A DNA stretch of 14,685 bases from Chloroflexota bacterium (GTDB lineage Bacteria; Chloroflexota; Dormibacteria; Dormibacterales; Dormibacteraceae), in assembly GCA_005880175.1 (NCBI GenBank), contig VBJR01000094.1, forward strand, positions 1-14,685, in the 5' to 3' direction. Made by a program: the position numbers and the translations under genes. Every line of letters begins with the position of its first letter. Position 1 is the first letter of the stretch. Positions 1 through 5,827 of this stretch are shown in pieces. Under the pieces are notes generated by a model that saw only the letters and a program-made list of their open reading frames with translations, was not told where the DNA came from and made no database searches.

Positions 1-569
1 TCCGGCGGGATGTGGCGGACGGCGTCGCGCGTGAGGACCGACAGGCCGTAGTCGATCCACTCGAAGTCCCCCTCCGTCTTCGAGTAGCGCGTGACGCGCT
101 CGCCGTCGAAGTCCGCGTTGCTGCGGTCCCACCGGCCCTCGTTCCTGAGCACCGTCATCAGCGCCTGCAACCCCGTCCTACGAAAGGCGGCGAAGACGCA
201 CGGGAGCTCGACGCGCAGGTAGGAGTCCCCGTAGAGCACGGCAAACCACTCGGCGAGGGCACCGTCGTCATGTGCCAGACGCAAGGCGCCCCCGGTGCCG
301 CGCAGATTCGAGCCCTCGTCGACGTACGTCACCGACAGACCCCACTTGGCCCCGGCGTCGACGTAGTCGCGGATCTGGTCGCCCCGATAGCCGATGCAGT
401 AGACGACGTCGTCCACCCCTTGCTGTGCTAGCCAGGTCAACTGCCGATCGGCGAACGGGCGGCCCGCGACCGGCAGGAGGGTCTTCGGCAGGTCGCCCGC
501 CTGTGCTCCGAGCCGGCTCGCGACGCCGCCCGCGAGGATCACGCACTGCGTCGAGCCGCGGTCACTCAC
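1..569 (-). CDS. hddC: Sugar-1-phosphate nucleotidyltransferase, HddC-like (partial, C-terminus off window)
   Basis: Predicted to activate a sugar 1-phosphate to an NDP-sugar. Beside gmhA-, gmhB- and hddA-like genes the likely reaction is D-glycero-D-manno-heptose-1-phosphate plus GTP giving GDP-heptose, in the cytoplasm. 189 codons are visible. The N-terminus has the nucleotide-binding signature of the NTP_transferase family (LAGG at residues 12-15, SRLG at 18-21, PKTLLPVAGRP at 28-38 with the conserved Lys29). It continues with GTGGAL at 91-96 and a metal-binding GDS at 114-116. WIDYGLSVL at 171-179 is typical of this family. Usual length is about 230-240 residues, so some 45 are missing off the left edge. 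The start is GTG at 569, which overlaps the end of the kinase gene by 8 nt and implies translational coupling. Nucleotide and sugar specificity are inferred from neighbours only; a glucose- or mannose-1-phosphate enzyme is the main alternative. Confidence 0.85.
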   Translation of the reverse strand, partial: MSDRGSTQCVILAGGVASRLGAQAGDLPKTLLPVAGRPFADRQLTWLAQQGVDDVVYCIGYRGDQIRDYVDAGAKWGLSVTYVDEGSNLRGTGGALRLAHDDGALAEWFAVLYGDSYLRVELPCVFAAFRRTGLQALMTVLRNEGRWDRSNADFDGERVTRYSKTEGDFEWIDYGLSVLTRDAVRHIPP

Positions 570-1542
570 GAACGAGGAGCGTCGACCCGTCGTGGTCGAA
601 GCCGAACCTCACCTCCGGCAATCCCAGCTCGGCCATCTTCTTGCGCACGGACTTCGGATCCGCTGCGTACACGACGAGGAAGCCGCCGCCGCCGGCACCG
701 GTGAGCTTGCCGCCAACGGCTCCGTTCGCGATCGCCGCATCGTAGGCGTCGTCGATCTCGGGCCGCGACATTCCCTGCGAGCGCTCGCGCTTTCGCAACC
801 AGTGCTCGTGCATCAGCGTCCCGAAGGCGGCGGTGTCGCCCTCCTCGAGCGCCGTCCGGATCCGAACGCCGACCTGCTCGACCGCACGGAGCGCGTCGAT
901 CATCGACTCGTCGCCGGCGTCCGTGCGCCGCCGCTGGTCGTCGAGCAGCTCCTCGGCGCGACGCGAATACCCGGTGAAGAACATCAGCAGGTGCTCCTCG
1001 AGATCGTGCAGCGTTGCGGTCGAGATGCTGAGCGGGGACACGTGCACGCGCCCGTCTGGCTCGATCTCGAGGCACGTGATCCCGCCGAAGGACGCGATGT
1101 ACTGATCCTGCTTGCCCGATGGCCGCCCGAGCATGTCGATCTCGACGTGGCACGCCTCCTCTGCGAGGTCGCCGGCGGTCACGGGCTCCCGCTTGTGCGC
1201 GTGCAGCGCGCGCAGAAGGCCGACGGTGAACGTGCCCGACGAGCCGAGGCCGGTTCCGGCGGGGATGTCGGCGAGACTGACGATCTCGAGCGACGGCCCG
1301 ATCGGATGGAGCTGGAGCGCGGAGCGGATGATCGGGTGGTCGATCTCGTCGACCGTCCGCACGCGCTCGAGGCTCGCGTACTTGAGGAAGTAGTCGTCGG
1401 TGAACGTGCGGTTGATCCCGATGTAGACGTGGCTGTCGATCGCGGCCGAGATGACCAGGCCGCCGAAGCGCCGGTAGTAGCTGGGGAGGTCGGTCCCGCC
1501 GCCACCGAGCGAGATCCGCAGCGGGGTGCGCGTGATCAGCAC
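562..1542 (-). CDS. hddA: D-glycero-D-manno-heptose-7-phosphate 1-kinase, HddA-like GHMP kinase
   Basis: GHMP-family sugar kinase of 326 residues, the family's normal length. It is predicted to phosphorylate heptose 7-phosphate at C1 to the 1,7-bisphosphate using ATP. The N-terminus RTPLRISLGGGGTDLP (5-20) is the substrate-side motif shared by HddA and related fucokinase-like enzymes. The ATP loop is PAGTGLGSSG (94-103). GKQDQYIASFGG lies at 143-154, and the C-terminal glycine loop GGKLTGAGGGGF at 277-288. The start is GTG at 1542, 10 nt after the transaldolase stop and without an obvious Shine-Dalgarno, so translation probably depends on coupling. Its end overlaps the nucleotidyltransferase start. 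The family also includes other sugar kinases; assignment to heptose rests on the adjacent isomerase, phosphatase and nucleotidyltransferase. Confidence 0.85.
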   Translation of the reverse strand: MLITRTPLRISLGGGGTDLPSYYRRFGGLVISAAIDSHVYIGINRTFTDDYFLKYASLERVRTVDEIDHPIIRSALQLHPIGPSLEIVSLADIPAGTGLGSSGTFTVGLLRALHAHKREPVTAGDLAEEACHVEIDMLGRPSGKQDQYIASFGGITCLEIEPDGRVHVSPLSISTATLHDLEEHLLMFFTGYSRRAEELLDDQRRRTDAGDESMIDALRAVEQVGVRIRTALEEGDTAAFGTLMHEHWLRKRERSQGMSRPEIDDAYDAAIANGAVGGKLTGAGGGGFLVVYAADPKSVRKKMAELGLPEVRFGFDHDGSTLLVRE

Positions 1543-1552
1543 GAGGCGCGCG

Positions 1553-2266
1553 TCACAGCTGGTACCCGGCGGCGACAGCGTCGCGGTGGAACATCCGCAC
1601 CGTGTCCAGCGAGTACTCGTCGAGCTCGCGGCCCAGGATCGACAGCTTTCTCAGGATGTCGGGCGTGACGGTGATGACGTGGCAGCCGATCTGATCAGCC
1701 TGTATCACGTTCAGGACCTCCCGCGGGCTGGCCCAGATGAGCGCGAGGTTCTCGTGGGGCGCCATCACCTCGAGCGCCTCGCGCATGATCGGGACCGGGT
1801 CCCGTCCCGTGTCGGCGATCCTGCCGGCGAAGACCGAGATGAAGCAGGGCGGCCCGCCCGCCAGGGCGGCGGCGGCTGTCCGGACCTGGTCCCTGGTCAG
1901 CAGCGCCGTGACGTTGACCTCGATCCCGTCGCTCGCGAGCCGGCGGAGCAGTCGCCGGGTCGACTCTCCAGCCGTGTTCGTGATGGGAATCTTGACGTTC
2001 ACGCCGGTCCCCCAGGTCGCGATCCGGCGCGCCTGGCGCTCCATCTCGCCGAGTTCGTCCGCGAACACCTCGAACGAGATCGGGCGCCCGCCTACCAGCG
2101 GCACGACCTGGCGCGCGAAGCACTCGTAATCGCTCACGCCTGCGCCGCGCATCAGCGTCGGGTTCGTCGTGAAGCCCTTGATGACGGGGTCCGCCGCCAG
2201 CCTGGCGATGCCGTCCACGTCGGCTCCGTCCGCGAAGATCGCGACCCGCAGATCCTTCACCATCAT
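1553..2266 (-). CDS. Transaldolase-family protein (short, fructose-6-phosphate-aldolase-like)
   Basis: 237 residues, close to the short FSA-type transaldolases (about 220) and shorter than classical TalB (about 317). The N-terminal strand IFADGADV leads to GFTTNPTLM (31-39), the family signature. VKIPITNTAGE (91-101) carries the expected Schiff-base lysine, Lys92. SVFAGRIADTGRDP (144-157) and ASPREVLN (179-186) follow where the family has its later barrel strands. The likely activity is dihydroxyacetone transfer between sugar phosphates. In this operon it could make sedoheptulose-7-phosphate, the substrate of the GmhA-like isomerase; that role is inference. Start is ATG at 2266 (a second ATG follows at 2263), overlapping the phosphatase stop as ATGA. 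The reading frame stays open far upstream, but that part is antisense-type noise over the phosphatase gene. A sugar-phosphate aldolase acting only in catabolism cannot be excluded. Confidence 0.85.
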   Translation of the reverse strand: MMVKDLRVAIFADGADVDGIARLAADPVIKGFTTNPTLMRGAGVSDYECFARQVVPLVGGRPISFEVFADELGEMERQARRIATWGTGVNVKIPITNTAGESTRRLLRRLASDGIEVNVTALLTRDQVRTAAAALAGGPPCFISVFAGRIADTGRDPVPIMREALEVMAPHENLALIWASPREVLNVIQADQIGCHVITVTPDILRKLSILGRELDEYSLDTVRMFHRDAVAAGYQL

Positions 2267-2829
2267 CCATCGTCCCCGGGGGAGCTGTCCCCCACGATCC
2301 AGATCACCGCCTCGCGAAGGGTGCCCGTGACCAGGTCCGCGCCGGTGGCGGGCCGCTCGGCGTAGGGACGCTCGAGCAGGATCGTCCGGCAGCCGGCGCC
2401 GCGTCCGGCCTCGATGTCGCGCCACCGGTCGCCCACCATCACGCTGGCTGGCAGGTCGACGTGCCAGCGGCGGGCGGCGGCGTGGATCAGTCCGGGCCGG
2501 GGCTTGCGGCACATGCAGCGGTCGGCGTCGTCGTGCGGGCACACCAGCACGTCGTCGAGGTCCAGCCGACGGCGCAGCTCGTCGTTGATGGCGTCGACCG
2601 TGGCCCGGTCCCGGGTGCCCCGCGCGAGGTCGGGCTGGTTGGTGACCAGGATGAGCAGGAAGCCCGCGGATCGCAGCTCCTCGCACGCCTCCTCGACGCC
2701 GGGCGTGAGCACGAGGTCCGTCAACGAGTCCGGCGGCACCGGGCGTCCGTCGACGACGACCGGCTCGTTCAGGACGCCGTCCCGGTCGAGGAAGACCGCC
2801 CGGCGCTGCTCGGGCGCGAACTCGGTCAT
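2263..2829 (-). CDS. gmhB: D-glycero-D-manno-heptose-1,7-bisphosphate 7-phosphatase, GmhB-like HAD-IIIA
   Basis: 188 residues, the usual size for GmhB/histidinol-phosphatase-type HAD enzymes. Motif I is FLDRDGVLN (13-21) with nucleophile Asp15 and Asp17, and motif II is LVTNQ (61-65). The zinc-binding set typical of GmhB is present as Cys97, His99, Cys105 and Cys107, followed by RKP with Lys109. Motif III/IV is VGDRWRDIEAG (132-142) with Asp134 and Asp138. It should remove the C7 phosphate from heptose 1,7-bisphosphate, acting between the kinase and the nucleotidyltransferase. The start ATG at 2829 overlaps the epimerase stop by 4 nt (ATGA), and the end overlaps the transaldolase start the same way. 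An open frame continues upstream but has no family similarity. Histidinol-phosphatase is the alternative, disfavoured by context. Confidence 0.88.
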   Translation of the reverse strand: MTEFAPEQRRAVFLDRDGVLNEPVVVDGRPVPPDSLTDLVLTPGVEEACEELRSAGFLLILVTNQPDLARGTRDRATVDAINDELRRRLDLDDVLVCPHDDADRCMCRKPRPGLIHAAARRWHVDLPASVMVGDRWRDIEAGRGAGCRTILLERPYAERPATGADLVTGTLREAVIWIVGDSSPGDDG

Positions 2830-3746
2830 CGGGCAGCCCGGGTGGTCGCCTCGTCCAGGATGGCGAGCATCGACCGGCGCATCGCCTCGCGCGACGACAT
2901 GGTGTGCGTCCACCCGAGCGCCCTGATGCGCGACGTGTCGAGCCGCACGACGGGCACGTCGCCCTTCCAGCCGCGGTCGCCGCCGCCGAACGCGAGCTCT
3001 GTGCACCCGGATCGCAGTCCGACGCACTCGACCGCGAGCTCGGCGATCTCCCGCACCGTGATGTGGTCACCGGTCGCCACGTTGTAGACACGGAAGGGCT
3101 CCTCGGTGCGGTCGGCCGCCAGCAGGACCGCACCGACCACGTCGCTCACGTGGATGTACGACTTGCTCTGCGTGCCGTCACCGAGGATCGACAGTCGATC
3201 CGGTGTACGCAGCAGACGCCGGATGAAGTCGTAGCCGACTCCGTGGGTCTGGCGGGGTCCGACCACGTTGCCGAAGCGGAAGGCGCAGGCACGGAGCTCG
3301 AACAGGTGACAGTAGGAGCAGATCAGGGCCTCCCCCGCCAGCTTGCTCGCGCCGTACGTCGAGATGGGGAGCAGCGGGCCTCGATCCTCGTCGGCCTCGA
3401 CCTCGCCCAGTGCCGCCTCGACCACGTGGTGGGTCAGGAGAGTCCCCTGGTCGAAGTCGATCGCGGGCTCGGCGATCGCCTTCGCGATGTCGGGGTTGGA
3501 GGCGAGGTGGATGACCGTGTCGTGGCCGTCCATGGCCCGCGTGAGAGCGCCGAGATCTTCGACGCCGGCGCGGACGACGGACAACCGCGGGTCCGCCAGA
3601 TGGCCGCTGAGGTGCCATTCGCGACCAGAGCTGAAGTTGTCGTAGATCGTCACCCGTGCCACGGCTGCGTCCGCCAGCAGCCTGTCGGCGAAGTGGCTGC
3701 CGATGAAGCCGGCTCCGCCGACGACGATGAAACGCGATCCTGTCAT
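2826..3746 (-). CDS. NAD-dependent epimerase/dehydratase (extended SDR) with apparent internal deletion
   Basis: 306 residues. The Rossmann motif VVGGAGFIGSH lies at 8-18, the acidic residue after strand 2 is in YDNFSSG (35-41), and HLASNPDIAKA (80-90) and the YGASK pair Tyr131/Lys135 are present. RFGNVVGPRQTHGV (157-170) and the substrate-side GDGTQSKSYIHVSDV (189-203) mark a UDP-glucose-4-epimerase-like nucleotide-sugar enzyme. Between VVEAA (108-112) and LGEVEADED (113-121) the family normally has an extra strand ending in an S-G-S-G-V-Y-G-like motif that supplies the catalytic Ser/Thr. Here about 20 residues are missing in frame, at nucleotides near 3408-3416. The enzyme may therefore be inactive or altered. 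Context suggests it acts on the NDP-heptose or a sister sugar. ATG at 3746 overlaps the isomerase stop (ATGA). Exact substrate unknown. Confidence 0.85.
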   Translation of the reverse strand: MTGSRFIVVGGAGFIGSHFADRLLADAAVARVTIYDNFSSGREWHLSGHLADPRLSVVRAGVEDLGALTRAMDGHDTVIHLASNPDIAKAIAEPAIDFDQGTLLTHHVVEAALGEVEADEDRGPLLPISTYGASKLAGEALICSYCHLFELRACAFRFGNVVGPRQTHGVGYDFIRRLLRTPDRLSILGDGTQSKSYIHVSDVVGAVLLAADRTEEPFRVYNVATGDHITVREIAELAVECVGLRSGCTELAFGGGDRGWKGDVPVVRLDTSRIRALGWTHTMSSREAMRRSMLAILDEATTRAAR

Positions 3747-4360
3747 GGACGTTCGCCCCTGACAGCGACGGATTCCCATCTGGCGCCGCCGCGCTGCAGC
3801 AGTGGATGCGACACGAGGAGGTGCCACACGATGGCGCAGAGCCCCTCGGTGTGCGGCGTGACGCGGTCGGGGTGGAGCGGCGGGATCAGCACTGTGACGT
3901 CGGCGGCGGCCCGCGTCGCGCCTCCGTCGCGACCGACGATGCCGAGCACCGCGGCCCCGGCGCCTCGTGCGGTCTCGATCGCCCGCACGAGGTTTGTCGA
4001 GATGCCCAGGGCCGTATTCCCGCCGCCCACGGACATGACCAGGATGGCGTCGCGATCGGAGATCCGCGAGCCCTCGAGCCACGCGGCGAAGGCGCCGTCC
4101 CAGCCCTCGTCGTTCACGCGGGCCGTGAGCTCGGAGACATTGTCGGTCGGCGTGTACGCCTCGAGGCCGCAGAGCTTCCGGAAGTCGTTGACCGCGTGCG
4201 AGGCGTGGGCCGCCGAGCCCCCCACGCCCAGAACGAACAGGCGACCCCGGCGTTCGCGGACGCCGGCCAGGCGCCAGGCCAGCAGCTCGATCTCCTCCGT
4301 CCGCAGCGCCCGAACGATGGCGACCGTCTCGGCCAGGTAGACGTCGCTGAACGTCTGCAT
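3743..4360 (-). CDS. gmhA: SIS-domain sugar isomerase, GmhA-like sedoheptulose-7-phosphate isomerase
   Basis: 205 residues, the length of GmhA. The SIS fold is recognised from LFVLGVGGSAAHASH (41-55) and the phosphate-binding loop MSVGGGNTALG (109-119). GIVGRDGG (140-147) and a C-terminal helix with Glu172 and His180 follow. By hand alignment to E. coli GmhA, His180 matches the catalytic His180, while the catalytic Glu65 is replaced by Asp59. Predicted reaction: sedoheptulose-7-phosphate to D-glycero-D-manno-heptose-7-phosphate, the first step of the pathway. ATG at 4360 lies 3 nt after the glycosyltransferase stop, and the end overlaps the epimerase start by 4 nt. A more general phosphosugar isomerase is possible, but the four-gene context makes the heptose role likely. 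Confidence 0.82.
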   Translation of the reverse strand: MQTFSDVYLAETVAIVRALRTEEIELLAWRLAGVRERRGRLFVLGVGGSAAHASHAVNDFRKLCGLEAYTPTDNVSELTARVNDEGWDGAFAAWLEGSRISDRDAILVMSVGGGNTALGISTNLVRAIETARGAGAAVLGIVGRDGGATRAAADVTVLIPPLHPDRVTPHTEGLCAIVWHLLVSHPLLQRGGARWESVAVRGERP

Positions 4361-4363
4361 ACG

Positions 4364-5653
4364 CTACCGCCGCCCGCCGTACATCATCTCGCTGCGCAGA
4401 GCGAGCCCGTGCAGCAGCAGGTTGAAGCAGAACGTCATGAAGCTTCCGATCAGGAGCACCAGGCCCAGGACACCGAGATACGGGACCCTGTCCGAGGGGG
4501 AGAGGGTGAGCCCGGAGCGGATGTAGTCGGCCAGGAGAGCCGTCGCGAGCGCGAACCCGACCAGGAACGCGGCCCCGCTCAGGAGCACCGTCCGCGTGTA
4601 CGGGAAGATGCGCAGCCATTTGCGCCGCGCACGGCCCGTGTAGTCGTGCAGCACCTGGGCCAGGCACCCGACGTAGAAGGACTGCAGCCCGACGACCGTC
4701 AGCGTCAGGCCGAGCAGCATCCAGTACAGCGAGAAGTGAATCCGGCCGACAGCCACCGGCCCGCCGGCCAGCGGCAGCGTGAGCAGGAGGCCGAGCGCCA
4801 GGGTGAGCAGGCCCGGCCTGAAGGTGAAGAACTCGGCGCCGTACACGAACGTCGCGCGAAGGTTGATCCAGGCCGCCTTGAACGGTGAGAGCCAGCCCGC
4901 GCGCCTGTGATGGCTGATCCGGCCCTCCCGGTCCTTCAGGAACCGTACGGGGACCTCGGCGGTCCGCAGCCGCATGTGGACCGACTTCAGCACCATCTCC
5001 GACGCGTACTCCCACGATTGCGACTGCAGGCCCATGCGTCGGAGCGCCTCCGTCGTGATCCCACGCATGCCGCAGTGGATGTCCGAGAAGTGGCTGGAGT
5101 AGACGACGTTCAGCATCCACGTCGTGGCGGGCGTCCCGACGTAGCGGTGCAGCCACGGCATCGAGCCCTCCTCGATGCTGCCCGTCCAGCGCGAGCCCAT
5201 CACGAACTGATAGCCCTGGCGGAACCGCTCGACGAACGGCGCCAGGTCGCGGAAGTCGTACGTGCAGTCGGCGTCGCCCATGAGGACGTAGCGGCCCCGA
5301 ACATGCGGCAGCGCGTCGATGTAGGCGCGGCCCAGGCCGCGGCGCGCCGTTCGCAGCACTCGGGCGCCGTGTTGCAGCGCGACCCGCGCCGTGCCGTCCG
5401 TCGAGCTGTCGACGATCAGCACCTCGCCGCGAATGCCGGCGCGGTCGAGTCCCTCCAGGCACCAGTCGACGAACTCGCCAACGGTCCGTTCCTCGTCGAG
5501 GGCCGGGATGACGATGGAGAGCTCGGGATCCGGAGTGTCGTGAGCGGGCACGAGCAGCCGCGGCTCCACCTCCTCGAGATCCGCGGTGGCGACGGCGTCG
5601 ATGGAGCCGGCCGCCGTGGCCGGTTCATCATGGATCACGTCTGAACTGCGCAT
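4364..5653 (-). CDS. Membrane-bound family 2 glycosyltransferase (dolichyl-phosphate-mannose-synthase-like)
   Basis: 429 residues. After a polar, probably disordered N-terminal stretch of about 43 residues comes a GT-A domain. Its features are LSIVIPALDEE (45-55), LIVDSSTDGT (79-88), the metal-binding GDADCTYDF (127-135) and SDIHCGMRG (190-198). Four hydrophobic segments follow near 281-303, 307-332, 355-376 and 392-418, so the catalytic domain is anchored at the cytoplasmic membrane. The likely role is transfer of a sugar from a nucleotide donor to a polyprenyl phosphate or growing surface glycan. ATG at 5653 was chosen because GGGGAG lies 8 nt upstream (5662-5667); an in-frame start 23 codons further up lacks this. 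First gene of the operon, 3 nt before the isomerase. Donor and acceptor cannot be told from sequence. Confidence 0.85.
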   Translation of the reverse strand: MRSSDVIHDEPATAAGSIDAVATADLEEVEPRLLVPAHDTPDPELSIVIPALDEERTVGEFVDWCLEGLDRAGIRGEVLIVDSSTDGTARVALQHGARVLRTARRGLGRAYIDALPHVRGRYVLMGDADCTYDFRDLAPFVERFRQGYQFVMGSRWTGSIEEGSMPWLHRYVGTPATTWMLNVVYSSHFSDIHCGMRGITTEALRRMGLQSQSWEYASEMVLKSVHMRLRTAEVPVRFLKDREGRISHHRRAGWLSPFKAAWINLRATFVYGAEFFTFRPGLLTLALGLLLTLPLAGGPVAVGRIHFSLYWMLLGLTLTVVGLQSFYVGCLAQVLHDYTGRARRKWLRIFPYTRTVLLSGAAFLVGFALATALLADYIRSGLTLSPSDRVPYLGVLGLVLLIGSFMTFCFNLLLHGLALRSEMMYGGRR

Positions 5654-5686
5654 CGCGCCATCTCCCCGCTGCAGCCAATCGTCACG

Positions 5687-5705
5687 CCGGTACCCCCGGC
5701 ACCGG
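5687..5705 (-). promoter_or_regulatory. Hairpin and possible promoter upstream of the heptose operon
   Basis: In the 174-bp gap 5654-5827 an inverted repeat pairs CCGGTACC (5687-5694) with GGCACCGG (5698-5705) around 3 nt, with one mismatch. On the minus strand it lies about 34 nt before the glycosyltransferase start. Just upstream, TAGACT (plus positions 5713-5718) resembles a -10 hexamer, but no convincing -35 is visible. If that is the promoter, the hairpin would sit at the 5' end of the transcript or act as an operator. Nothing else is recognised in the gap. Confidence 0.3.
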
Positions 5706-5827
5706 GCCGAGGAGTCTAACACGCTGACACCATCCGCCCGTTCCAGGACCTGCCAGACCGCTCTGCCGGATTCTACCGACGCCGCGCTGGAGCAGGTCCG
5801 GCTTCCGCTCGCGCGGTCGAATCCGGC

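Noticed and set aside
592..1668. 358-codon plus-strand frame over the kinase gene
   Set aside because: Arg/Asp/Val-rich shadow of hddA with no recognisable domain.
2904..4340. 478-codon plus-strand frame across the epimerase and isomerase
   Set aside because: Spans the antisense of two well-supported genes and has no motif; shadow.
2826..5462. Very long minus frame extending upstream of the epimerase
   Set aside because: Only the part from ATG 3746 looks like a protein family; the upstream 570 codons are an out-of-frame reading of the isomerase and glycosyltransferase genes.
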